Of a DNA stretch of 22,050 nt, positions 15,332-22,050 are shown in pieces. This DNA comes from JOPF133 sp035505095. GTDB lineage: Bacteria > Acidobacteriota > Terriglobia > Bryobacterales > Bryobacteraceae. A program made the position numbers and the translations under genes. Where the stretch lies: the NCBI GenBank assembly GCA_035505095.1, contig DATJRE010000183.1, positions 1-22,050 on the forward strand, read 5' to 3'. The notes beneath the pieces were generated by a model. The model had not been told where the DNA came from. It made no database searches and saw only the letters and a program-made list of their open reading frames with translations. How positions within the stretch are numbered: the stretch's first letter is position 1; each line of letters opens with the position of its first letter.

Positions 15332-17074
15332 TTACGACTCCTTGAGATTGCGAATTTTGCGGACCTCGCCGCCGAAGACTTCGCGGAAGCGCTGCACTTC
15401 GGGGTTGGCAAGCGCGCGGGCGGACACCTCATCCTCCGCGGTTGAGCCGCCGAGGGGCGCGGCGGGTTCACCGGCATCGCCGATGATCACCTTGATGCGC
15501 AGCGGCCGCGCGCCCGCGGCACCCATGTGGCGCAAGGCGGCGCGCAGATCCTCTTCGCGGAGAGCCAGCTTGTAGGTCTTGGCGACGGTGAATTGCAACT
15601 CGCCGGCGCTTTCCACCACGCGCGCATTCTCCACGGCATCGGCGGTGTAGGGCAGGCCGAGTTCCATCAGCGCGGTGTGCAACATCGCGCGCCAGTCGGA
15701 GTTTGGCGCGGGGATTGCGGCGGCGGCCGCGGGCGCCGCGGAGGCCGGCTGGGAGGCCAGCGCGTTGGCGCCTTTGGATTGCGGCGGCTCAAAGGACCGC
15801 GCGGATTCGGGCGAGCGCGGCGGCTCGGATGCTTTGGCCGCCTTGCGGGCGCGATCCAATTCGAACGGCGACGGCCGCGGAGCAGCGGGAGGTGGGGGCG
15901 GCGCGGCCGGCCGAACCGGCGGCGCGGGACGCGCGGGCGCTTCGCCCAAACCGGCCAACGCCTGTTCGATGGGCAACAGCTTGCCGGCCTGCACCAGACG
16001 CAGCAGACCGATTTCCAGGTGAAACCGCGGCTGCAAGGAAGTTTGCAGATCGCGAAACAGATCCAGGCTGAGCTGCAGATAGCGGGTGAGGTCCTCTTCC
16101 GAAAAGCCGGCCGCGATTTGGGCCAGTTTTTCGCGCTGTGCCGCGGAGGCGGCGATCAGCCGGGCACCCGCGCCTTCGGCGCCCGCGATGCGCGCCACCA
16201 CCAGGTTGCGGAAGTAGCGCGACAGCTCGCGGCTGAAGTGCTGAAGGTTGTGGCCGTTGCGCTCCAGGTCGTCAACGATTTCCAGCATGGCGCGCGAGTC
16301 GCCGGCGGCCAGCGACTGGGTCACTTTTTCGAGCGACTCCAGCGCGAAAGATCCCAGCAGAGCGCGCACCTCCGGCGCGGTGAGATGCGCGCCACAGCAG
16401 GCAATCGCCTGGTCGAGCGCCGAAAGCGAGTCGCGCACGCTGCCCTCACCGGCCTGCGCGAGGACGGCCAGCGCTTCGGCATCGGCCTCGATGCCTTCGC
16501 GCTCGCAGATCCACGCCATGCGCGCCGTGAGAGCCTCGAAATCCACCGAGCGAAAACTGAAATGCTGGCAGCGCGAGGCGATGGTGGCGGGAATCTTGTG
16601 GGCCTCGGTGGTGCAGAGCACGAAGACCACCCACGGCGGCGGCTCCTCGATGGTTTTCAGCAGCGCGTTGAAAGCCTCGCTGGTGATCTGGTGGGCTTCG
16701 TCGACGATGAAGACCTTGTAGCGGTCGCGGGCCGGCTGGTAGCGCACGTTCTCGCGCAGCTCGCGCATTTCGTTGATGCCGCGATTGGAGGCGGCGTCGA
16801 TTTCGATGACGTCGACAGCGCCGCCGGCGGTAATCTCGCGGCAGCTTGCGCACTCGCCGCAGGGCGAGGCAGTAGGTCCGTGGATGCAGTTCAGGCAGCG
16901 CGCCAGGATACGCGCCACGGTGGTTTTGCCGGTGCCGCGCTGGCCCGAGAAGATGTACCCGTGGGCGATGCGGCCCTGGGCGATAGCGTTTTCGAGAGTG
17001 GTCTTGACGTGCTCCTGGTTGACCACATCCTGAAAGACTTGGGGCCGGTATTTTCTGGCGATGACCTGGTACAT
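15332..17074 (-). CDS. dnaX: DNA polymerase III subunit gamma/tau
   Basis: 580 aa. The AAA+ clamp-loader ATPase occupies roughly residues 1-220. Walker A is SGQRGTGKT (43-51), the zinc module is Cys63, Cys72, Cys75 and Cys78, Walker B is FIVDEAH (122-128), the sensor region is LCTTE (153-157) and the arginine-finger SRC motif is at 167-169. Domain III follows to about residue 370. Then comes a Pro/Ala-rich linker (PPVRPAAPPPPPAAPRPSP) and a C-terminal region of about 120 residues, so the length is tau-like. I saw no A-rich slippery site like the one used in E. coli to make gamma. It starts 18 nt after the predicted 3' end of the SRP RNA, with only a weak Shine-Dalgarno. Confidence 0.96.
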   Translation of the reverse strand: MYQVIARKYRPQVFQDVVNQEHVKTTLENAIAQGRIAHGYIFSGQRGTGKTTVARILARCLNCIHGPTASPCGECASCREITAGGAVDVIEIDAASNRGINEMRELRENVRYQPARDRYKVFIVDEAHQITSEAFNALLKTIEEPPPWVVFVLCTTEAHKIPATIASRCQHFSFRSVDFEALTARMAWICEREGIEADAEALAVLAQAGEGSVRDSLSALDQAIACCGAHLTAPEVRALLGSFALESLEKVTQSLAAGDSRAMLEIVDDLERNGHNLQHFSRELSRYFRNLVVARIAGAEGAGARLIAASAAQREKLAQIAAGFSEEDLTRYLQLSLDLFRDLQTSLQPRFHLEIGLLRLVQAGKLLPIEQALAGLGEAPARPAPPVRPAAPPPPPAAPRPSPFELDRARKAAKASEPPRSPESARSFEPPQSKGANALASQPASAAPAAAAAIPAPNSDWRAMLHTALMELGLPYTADAVENARVVESAGELQFTVAKTYKLALREEDLRAALRHMGAAGARPLRIKVIIGDAGEPAAPLGGSTAEDEVSARALANPEVQRFREVFGGEVRKIRNLKES

Positions 17075-17092
17075 GGGGGCGGGTTAATGCCA

Positions 17093-17191
17093 GGCCCCGG
17101 GTGATCCGCGGCACACGAACCGCACCACTACCGTTGCTTCCTTCCGGACCTGGCGGGGTTTGCAGCCGTCCGTTGCACGGAGCCCGAGACC
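17093..17191 (-). ncRNA. ffs: Bacterial small SRP RNA (4.5S)
   Basis: The minus strand contains CCAGGTCCGGAAGGAAGCAA, the conserved SRP domain IV core with the GGAA tetraloop that binds Ffh. The ends pair: GGTCTCGGG at 17191-17183 matches CCCGGGGCC at 17101-17093 over nine base pairs, two of them G-U, giving the long hairpin expected for a ~99-nt RNA. Exact ends are estimated from this pairing. The RNA forms the signal recognition particle with Ffh for co-translational export. The gene lies just upstream of dnaX on the same strand. Confidence 0.92.
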
Positions 17192-17200
17192 TGACAAGTA

Positions 17201-17206
17201 ATTATC
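17201..17206 (-). promoter_or_regulatory. Putative -10 element for ffs
   Basis: On the minus strand the sequence GATAAT lies 9 nt before the predicted 5' end of the SRP RNA, a good position for a -10 box. A TTGACA-like -35 is not evident at 17 bp. Confidence 0.45.
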
Positions 17207-17547
17207 GTAACACGGAGGGTTTGGCGGCCCGTTGCGTAGGGCCCACCACCCCGCTTCCCACCGCGGAAACGGCGCAGGCGCGATGCCGGCGACGAACGCC
17301 GTCGGGCACTCTACGGAACGAGCGGTGCGCCAGAACCGCGGCCGCGCGGCCTGCGCATCTGCGCCGGCATCGTGGGGCTAATCGGCAGTTCCGGCTCGAA
17401 AGCGCACATACCCTCGCGGCCTTCGGCTGTTCGACATGCGGGCGAAGCAGAAAGCGTCGCACACGGTTGTCGTCCGCGACGTCGCGGGTCGCATTCGGAG
17501 CAGGGAAGGGTACCGGACATCACCGCGATTCGCGGCGATCGGTCCTA

Positions 17548-17567
17548 GACTGAGGGAGTATTCAGTC
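17548..17567 (+). promoter_or_regulatory. Operator-like dyad upstream of the VOC gene
   Basis: GACTGA (17548-17553) and TCAGTC (17562-17567) form a perfect 6-bp inverted repeat with an 8-bp spacer. It ends 19 bp before the ATG and lies just ahead of the AGGAGG ribosome binding site. Symmetry and position suit a dimeric repressor site, which is untested. Confidence 0.4.
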
Positions 17568-17585
17568 CAATTTCAGGAGGAATTT

Positions 17586-18086
17586 ATGCCGGGTCAGGTA
17601 CAACCTATTCCGCAGGGTTATCATACGGTGACGCCGTATCTGGTTGTCAATGACGCTGCTAAGGCCATCGAATTCTACAAACGGGCGTTCGATGCCAAAG
17701 AAAAGTTTCGCATGGAGGGGCCGCCGGGAAAGATCGGTCATGCGGAGCTCCAGATCGGCGATTCCATACTCATGGTGGCCGATGAGATGCCGCAAATGGA
17801 CGCCAAGGCCCCGCAATCGCTGGGTGGCACCACGGCTGGGATCTTTCTGTACGTCAAAGACGTGGATGCCGTGTTCAACAAGGCAGTTGGCGCGGGCGCT
17901 AAAGCCACGATGCCGGTTGCAGATATGTTCTGGGGCGATCGTTACGGAAAGCTGATGGATCCGTTCGGCCATTCCTGGTCGATGGCTACTCACATAGAGG
18001 ATGTTGCTCCGGAAGAGATGCAGAAACGCGTACGGGCCGAAATGGCCGCGCGGCAGAGCGGCCAAAAGACGAGGACCGCGGGCTAG
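17586..18086 (+). CDS. VOC-fold protein, PhnB/glyoxalase-like
   Basis: 166 aa from the ATG at 17586, which follows AGGAGG at 6 nt. The protein matches the vicinal oxygen chelate superfamily, PhnB-like branch: VTPYLVVNDAAKAIEFYKRA at the start, the metal-ligand segment KIGHAELQIGDSILMVADEM, the second half IFLYVKDVDAVFNKAVGAGA, and FWGDRYGKLMDPFGHSWSMA followed by THIEDV. Both beta-alpha-beta-beta-beta modules are present. The family includes glyoxalases, dioxygenases and antibiotic-binding proteins; members of this branch are often annotated as glyoxalase/bleomycin resistance proteins without known substrate. The charged C-terminal tail (EEMQKRVRAEMAARQS) is common in this branch. Confidence 0.9.
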   Translation: MPGQVQPIPQGYHTVTPYLVVNDAAKAIEFYKRAFDAKEKFRMEGPPGKIGHAELQIGDSILMVADEMPQMDAKAPQSLGGTTAGIFLYVKDVDAVFNKAVGAGAKATMPVADMFWGDRYGKLMDPFGHSWSMATHIEDVAPEEMQKRVRAEMAARQSGQKTRTAG

Positions 18087-18140
18087 AACCAGGTCCCTGA
18101 CCGCGAGATGTTGTACGGTTGCGCTCATCGGCGCTCCCTG

Positions 18141-18258
18141 AGAAGCCGTGAAATAATCTAACGCGCGCAAGCTAAAACCTGCGCCACCACGGCACGTCCT
18201 GCGTCTGCAAGGGTGGGCGTACTTGAGTTCGGCTTGCTTCGATTTCTTCACGGCTTCT
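18141..18258. repeat. 12-bp inverted repeat pair enclosing 94 bp
   Basis: AGAAGCCGTGAA at 18141-18152 is exactly complementary to TTCACGGCTTCT at 18247-18258. The pair lies in the 294-bp spacer between the VOC gene and the small exported protein. It could be the ends of a miniature mobile element remnant or a long-range RNA stem. No target-site duplication is seen next to the arms. Confidence 0.7.
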
Positions 18259-18343
18259 GACGGTCGCAGCTCTGATCTACCACGGGCGTGGGCGAGATTC
18301 CTCGCGGCAACGCTCTGTGAGGGAGTGCGATGCATGACATTCG

Positions 18344-18358
18344 CGAGCAACGTGCTCG
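18344..18358 (+). promoter_or_regulatory. Dyad CGAGCA-ACG-TGCTCG upstream of the small exported protein
   Basis: A perfect inverted repeat with 6-bp arms and a 3-bp centre ends 22 bp before the ATG at 18381. It could be an operator or a small hairpin in the 5' untranslated region. Confidence 0.4.
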
Positions 18359-18380
18359 GTAGGCGATGAGGTGAATTCAG

Positions 18381-18773
18381 ATGCGAGTATTTACACTGGC
18401 ATTACTGGCTGCTGCCGTGGGAATCGGCGTGACGGCCACCGCCCCGAAAGCACAGGCTCAGGTCGGTGTTGAAGTCGGGGTGGCCCCGGACTGCCCCTAC
18501 GGCTACTATGATGTTCCTCCTTATGCCTGTGCTCCCGCCGGCTATTACGGACCGGAATGGTTTGTCAATGGCATTTTCATTGGCGCGGGACCCTGGTTTC
18601 ATGGCCCCGCCCATTTTCACGGGTATGTAAATAATCACTTCCATCCGGCGCACGGCTATAAGGGACCGATGCCCCATCGCGGCGAGAAGCCGGAAGCCGG
18701 CAAGCGTGTGAATGCTTCCAGCTTCCACGGAAACGAGATGCGGGATGGGCGGGGCCATGTAGTCAAACACTAG
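18381..18773 (+). CDS. Small exported Gly/Tyr/His-rich protein
   Basis: 130 aa with a clear signal peptide, probably cleaved after APKAQAQ (residue about 27). GAGGTG ahead of the ATG serves as the ribosome binding site. The mature protein has two cysteines (PDCPYGYYDVPPYACAPAGY), a Gly/Trp/Phe core (GPEWFVNGIFIGAGPWFHGP), and then a His-rich stretch (AHFHGYVNNHFHPAHGYKGP) and a basic tail ending HVVKH. I recall similar short exported proteins in soil Acidobacteriota and Proteobacteria, without known function. The histidines might bind metal, but this is inference. It is probably monocistronic, with a hairpin right after the stop. Confidence 0.82.
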   Translation: MRVFTLALLAAAVGIGVTATAPKAQAQVGVEVGVAPDCPYGYYDVPPYACAPAGYYGPEWFVNGIFIGAGPWFHGPAHFHGYVNNHFHPAHGYKGPMPHRGEKPEAGKRVNASSFHGNEMRDGRGHVVKH

Positions 18774-18983
18774 CTCGGTTCCGACCGGGAGGGGGTTTCC
18801 CTTCCGGCATCGGCGGCCTTACACCGGGCGCTTGCCATCCGCGAATTCGCGAACCGCGCTATTGGCGAGGGGACGCGGGAGAGACACCGATGGGAGCAGC
18901 GGAGGAAGGCGGGTTCTCGCGGCACAGTGGACATCCGGAGAGGATGCCGATGACAGGGAGCGGTGTGTTCTCTATTCCCTTTG
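18774..18983. other. Convergent spacer without a visible gene
   Basis: Between the small exported protein and the HTH gene I see only the hairpin at 18781-18813 and a short palindromic stretch (CGCGAATTCGCG at about 18840-18851). Confidence 0.5.
18781..18813 (+). terminator. Hairpin after the small exported protein gene
   Basis: The region starts 7 nt after the stop at 18773. GGGAGGGG pairs with TTTCCCTTCC-type sequence through a short loop, with G-U pairs, and the outer CCGA/TCGG arms extend the stem. There is no T-run behind it, so it is a weak terminator candidate or an mRNA-stabilising hairpin. Confidence 0.35.
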
Positions 18984-19355
18984 TCAGAGGTGCGGCAATT
19001 CCGAGATCCACCGCCGCCCGGGGGCGATCCCGAGCAAGGAACGTAGCATCTGCCCCAACCGCCACGGCGGGGTTTCCGGTTTCCGGACGGCAGGGGGTGC
19101 CTCCGCAGGCGTGACGGACCAGCGGTAGTACTCCCACAGGATGTTCCCGGTATCGCCGACCGCACGAGCATATTGGCGGATGAATCCCTCGGTGTAGGCT
19201 CCGCCCGGTAGCTTGTCGAACGCTCCGCGTTCGATGTGTTCCAGGTAGCGCAAGCCGATCTTGGTCGTATCGGCAATCTCCCGTAAGGAGATGCCTCGTG
19301 CCTGCCGCCACGCGGCCCAATCCTGGAAGGCCGGTTGAAGTGGGCGCCCTGTCAT
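18984..19355 (-). CDS. Helix-turn-helix protein with RodZ-like N-terminal HTH
   Basis: 123 aa from the ATG at 19355; a TTG at 19382 would add nine residues. Neither has a strong Shine-Dalgarno. Residues about 13-68 form an HTH_25-type domain: WRQARGISLREIADTTKIGL, then YLEHIERGAFDKLPGGAYTE, then GFIRQYARAVG. The same layout begins RodZ proteins, but here there is no membrane segment or RodZ C-terminal domain. The rest is Pro-rich and ends with a basic/hydrophobic stretch (WRLGQMLRSLLGIAPGRRWI). It is likely a small DNA-binding or adaptor protein. No partner gene adjoins it; its neighbours lie on the opposite strand. Confidence 0.78.
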   Translation of the reverse strand: MTGRPLQPAFQDWAAWRQARGISLREIADTTKIGLRYLEHIERGAFDKLPGGAYTEGFIRQYARAVGDTGNILWEYYRWSVTPAEAPPAVRKPETPPWRLGQMLRSLLGIAPGRRWISELPHL

Positions 19356-19442
19356 GCCCCGCGTAGTGCACTTATGGTGCAAAACCGCAAACCGCCGAAT
19401 GGCCTCAATATTGCTGTGCGACTGTTCCTGTCGCGATGTAGC

Positions 19443-19457
19443 AACTACCCTGTAGTT
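19443..19457. promoter_or_regulatory. Dyad AACTAC-CCT-GTAGTT
   Basis: A perfect inverted repeat with 6-bp arms and a 3-bp centre, about 90 bp upstream of the HTH gene start. The overlapping GTAG-CAA-CTAC dyad begins at 19438. It could be an operator for the adjacent HTH protein, which is inference. Confidence 0.35.
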
Positions 19458-19707
19458 TTAGGACTCGAATGTACTTTTGACTTCCCTATAGAACCAAAGT
19501 AATGATTGCAGATATTGCTGAAGTTAGCGGCCTCCCGCGGCCTTTCGCAGGCAACATACCGCCGGTGGACGTTGGCGGTCGATGGTTGCGATTCGGGCGG
19601 TCGACGCGTTGCGGAGTGGCCGGGGAAAGCGATGGCCGCTCCACAGCGGCACTGACGGGAGAGCGCGCGCGGGCGCGTTGCCGGCTGCCGGCGACTGCCC
19701 GGCGAAA

Positions 19708-19738
19708 ATCGTATCGATCGTATCGATCGGATTGATCG
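19708..19738. repeat. Short tandem repeat with 9-bp unit
   Basis: Two exact ATCGTATCG units and a third degenerate unit (ATCGGATTG) followed by ATCG lie 58 bp upstream of the Tat-exported gene. The array is rich in CGAT. Confidence 0.85.
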
Positions 19739-19795
19739 CAGCGGCCCGCAATCTACGCGGTGGTAGGCTTACACTGCAAATGAGGGCGTGCCGTT

Positions 19796-22050
19796 ATGAA
19801 CAGAAGAAGTTTCCTGAAACAAGCCGGCGTGGCAGCGGGGGTCAGCACGGCGCACAAGCTGGCGGCTGTGGCGCCCGGAGTATCGCTGGTTGCCGATACG
19901 CGGGATCCAATCGCCGGCGGCAAGGCCTCGGTGTGGGCGGCCGGCGAGTTGCAAAAAAGGCTGCGCGCGCGCAACGTGCCGGCGCGGATCTATTCGCGGA
20001 TCAGCGAGGCCCCCGCCGGCGATCGTCTCATTATCGTGGCGGGCGGCCATGCGGAGGCGGCTCAACAGATCCTCGGCGCGGCCAAGGTCACTCTGCCGTC
20101 CACTCCGGAGTCGCTCTGCCTGGTGCCAGGCCATGCCGGCGGCAGGACGGCTTTATTGGCTGGAGGAAGCGATGAGCGGGGGCTGGTCTTCGCCGTGCTC
20201 GAACTGGCGGACCGGGTGCGCTACGCGGCCGGCGCGCCCCTCGACGCGCTGGAAATTCGAACCCCCGTGGTGGAGAAACCCGCCAACGCGATTCGCAGTT
20301 GCGCGCGCCTTTTCGTCAGCGACGTGGAAGACAAACCCTGGTTCTACGATCGTGGCATGTGGGCCGATTACCTGTCGGAGCTGGCCACCAATCGGTTCAG
20401 CCGCTTCAACCTGACGCTCGGCATGGGATACAACGCGGGTCCCGGGGTTCCCTTCATTCCCGATGCTTATTTCTACCTGGCGTATCCGTTTTTTCTGGAC
20501 GTCCCGGGCTATCGGGTGCGCGCCAATCCGCTTCCCGATTCGGAGCGCGACCGCAACCTGGAGATGTTACGCTTCATCGGCGAGGAGACCGTGGCGCGTG
20601 GTCTGCAATTCAATCTGGGCCTGTGGTCGCATGCGTATGAGTGGCGCGGCCCCACCAATTACACGATTACCGGTCTGACGCCGGAAACGCATGCAGCATA
20701 CTGCCGCGACGGACTTGCCGCTCTCTTGAAGGCGTGCCCGGCGATTACCGGCCTCTCCTTCCGGGTACACGGCGAAAGCGGAGTTCCGGACGGACGCTAC
20801 GATTTCTGGGAGACGCTGTTTCAGGCCATCCCGCAGTGCGGCCGGCGCATCGACATCGATGTACACGCCAAGGGCACCAATCCGCGGCACATCGCCATCG
20901 CGCTGGGAACCGGAATGCCCGTGAGCATGGCGCCGAAGTTCTGGGCGGAGCACCTGGGGATGCCGTACCACCAGGCGGCAATCCGGGAACTCGAGTGGTC
21001 CAACCATCCGGAGACCGACCGCCGATTCCTGCGGTATGGTTACGGCGACTACTTGCGGGAGGATCGAAAATACGGGATCGTTTACCGCATCTGGCCCGGA
21101 ACGCAACGTCACTTGTTGTGGGGCGACCCGGCCATGGCGGCGGGCTACGGCCGCGCTTTCAACTTTTGTGGAAGCCTGGGCGTGGAACTCTGCGAGCCGC
21201 TCTCGTTCAAGGGCCGCATGGGCAGCGGGAAACCAGGCGGCAGAAACGCCTATGCCGACAAGTCGCTCGACCCGCCGCACGACTGGGAAAAATTTCGCTA
21301 TCAATATCGCGTATGGGGGCGGTCGATTTACAATCCCGACACCGACGCCGACGGTTGGAAACGATATCTGCGGCAAGAGTTCCGTGGAGCGGCCGAACCC
21401 CTGGAGACGGCCCTGGCCCACGCCAGCCGTATCCTGCCGGTGATCACCACGGCGCATGATCCGTCAGCGTCGAACAACTCCTACTGGCCCGAGATGTATA
21501 CGAACATGCCGATCGTGGATCCGAAATCGTCGGAACCCTATCGCGACACGCCCACCCCGAGGAAATTCGGCACGGTCAGCCCGCTCGATCCGCAACTGTT
21601 CACTACCATCGAGGAATGCGCGGAGGGGCTGCTGAGCGGGCAGGGAAGCGCGAAATACGGTTCCAACGAAGTGGCCCAGTGGCTGAGCGATTGCGGCGCG
21701 GCGGCCTCCCAGGGCCAACTTCGGATGAACTCGGAGGCGACGGATGCCAATGCGCCTGAATTCCGGCGTGTGGCAGCGGATATCGCGATCCAAGCCGGCA
21801 TCGGGCAGTTTTTCGCGTGGAAGATCCGCAGCGCGATTTTGTGGGCGATCTATGAGCGCACGTCCGACCGGACGGCCCTGACCGAAGCGGTGAGCGCCTA
21901 TCGCCGCGCCCGGCAAACCTGGGCGGCCATGGCGGAACGGGCTAGCAAGGTCTACGCTCCCAACATCACGTATGGTCCGAATGCTCAAATGATCGGGCAC
22001 TGGATCGACCGGCTTCCGGCAATGGATCTCGATCTGGCAGACATGGAGAA
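19796..22050 (+). CDS. Tat-exported glycoside-hydrolase-like protein (3' partial)
   Basis: The frame is open from the ATG at 19796 to the window edge (more than 750 codons), so the C-terminus is missing. GAGGG lies 9 nt ahead of the ATG. The N-terminus NRRSFLKQAGVAAGVSTA is a twin-arginine signal. Residues about 30-145 (SVWAAGELQKRLRARNVPAR, then DRLIIVAGGHAEAAQQI, then LLAGGSDERGLVFAVLELAD) resemble the small alpha/beta domain that precedes the barrel in GH20 and GH67-type enzymes. A barrel-like region follows, with FYDRGMWADYLSELATNRFS, SFRVHGESG, DIDVHAKGTNPRH and ELEWSNHPETDRRF. I cannot assign a GH family or catalytic residues. Export by Tat suggests folding or cofactor binding before transport. 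A glycan substrate is inferred from the fold and from the nearby GH27 and GH20 genes. Confidence 0.8.
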   Translation, partial: MNRRSFLKQAGVAAGVSTAHKLAAVAPGVSLVADTRDPIAGGKASVWAAGELQKRLRARNVPARIYSRISEAPAGDRLIIVAGGHAEAAQQILGAAKVTLPSTPESLCLVPGHAGGRTALLAGGSDERGLVFAVLELADRVRYAAGAPLDALEIRTPVVEKPANAIRSCARLFVSDVEDKPWFYDRGMWADYLSELATNRFSRFNLTLGMGYNAGPGVPFIPDAYFYLAYPFFLDVPGYRVRANPLPDSERDRNLEMLRFIGEETVARGLQFNLGLWSHAYEWRGPTNYTITGLTPETHAAYCRDGLAALLKACPAITGLSFRVHGESGVPDGRYDFWETLFQAIPQCGRRIDIDVHAKGTNPRHIAIALGTGMPVSMAPKFWAEHLGMPYHQAAIRELEWSNHPETDRRFLRYGYGDYLREDRKYGIVYRIWPGTQRHLLWGDPAMAAGYGRAFNFCGSLGVELCEPLSFKGRMGSGKPGGRNAYADKSLDPPHDWEKFRYQYRVWGRSIYNPDTDADGWKRYLRQEFRGAAEPLETALAHASRILPVITTAHDPSASNNSYWPEMYTNMPIVDPKSSEPYRDTPTPRKFGTVSPLDPQLFTTIEECAEGLLSGQGSAKYGSNEVAQWLSDCGAAASQGQLRMNSEATDANAPEFRRVAADIAIQAGIGQFFAWKIRSAILWAIYERTSDRTALTEAVSAYRRARQTWAAMAERASKVYAPNITYGPNAQMIGHWIDRLPAMDLDLADME

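Larger units (their letters stand above)
17192..17585. other. Intergenic region between ffs and the VOC gene
   Basis: This 394-bp spacer separates divergent transcription units. It holds the ffs -10 at one end and a dyad plus Shine-Dalgarno at the other. An in-frame upward extension of the VOC frame to 17436 exists, but it has an atypical Arg-rich product and no ribosome binding site. I see no other gene or RNA here. Confidence 0.6.
19356..19795. other. Intergenic region between divergent genes, with dyads and a 9-bp tandem repeat
   Basis: This 440-bp spacer contains alternating GTAG/CTAC units at 19438-19457, an AT-richer stretch with TTGACT at 19477 and TAATGA 17 bp later (a weak promoter-like pair), and a tandem repeat at 19708-19738. 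A 77-codon frame from 19502 is open, but its product is Arg-rich and the start has no ribosome binding site, so I do not call it a gene. Confidence 0.6.

Noticed and set aside
15527..17104. Open frame (525 codons) opposite dnaX
   Set aside because: The minus strand encodes an unmistakable dnaX and part of the SRP RNA.
19502..19735. 77-codon plus-strand frame with a weak promoter-like sequence ahead
   Set aside because: No ribosome binding site, an Arg-rich C-terminal half, and it ends in the tandem repeat; coding potential looks low.
1..22050. CRISPR arrays, tRNA or rRNA genes, complete insertion sequences
   Set aside because: No regularly spaced repeats, no recognisable tRNA or rRNA segments and no transposase motifs were seen by eye.

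Overview
The window is GC-rich and densely coded. It looks like a soil acidobacterium of the Solibacter/Bryobacter kind. That placement is an inference from content: FG-GAP/VCBS proteins ending in ASPIC/UnbV domains, TPR fusions to the same fold, several exported glycoside hydrolases, short HTH proteins resembling the RodZ N-terminus, and the local order ffs-dnaX-ybaB-recR. No rRNA or tRNA gene was seen, so taxonomy stays an inference.

Left part (1-6188). The window opens inside a CRTAC1-like FG-GAP/ASPIC protein on the plus strand. Facing it is a minus-strand set that looks like one operon, read from 4519 down to 1535: a 63-aa small protein, two V4R-like small-molecule-binding-fold proteins (178 and 204 aa), a class V PLP aminotransferase of the cysteine desulfurase type, and a 92-aa protein starting 1 nt after it. 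Upstream of the small gene lies a short tandem repeat over an AT-rich patch. This set is the best candidate for an undescribed system in the window. An amidase-signature enzyme lies further upstream on the same strand.

Middle part (6234-14315). A 1028-aa TPR-VCBS-ASPIC/UnbV protein is followed by an exported GH27 alpha-galactosidase-like enzyme, a convergent exported HEAT-repeat protein, a 250-bp block with two 100-bp direct repeats, and an exported GH20 beta-N-acetylhexosaminidase with a long C-terminal extension. These fit a life spent degrading glycans.

Housekeeping block (14419-17191, minus strand). The SRP RNA gene is followed by dnaX, ybaB (GTG start with a strong Shine-Dalgarno) and recR, with gaps of 18, 1 and 3 nt. 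They encode the clamp loader, a nucleoid-associated protein and a recombination-repair mediator, probably as one transcription unit.

Right part (17586-22050). This holds a VOC/PhnB-like protein behind a dyad, a small exported Gly/Tyr/His-rich protein, a cytoplasmic HTH protein, several inverted repeats in the spacers, and a large Tat-exported protein with a glycoside-hydrolase-like N-terminus. That last gene runs off the right edge.
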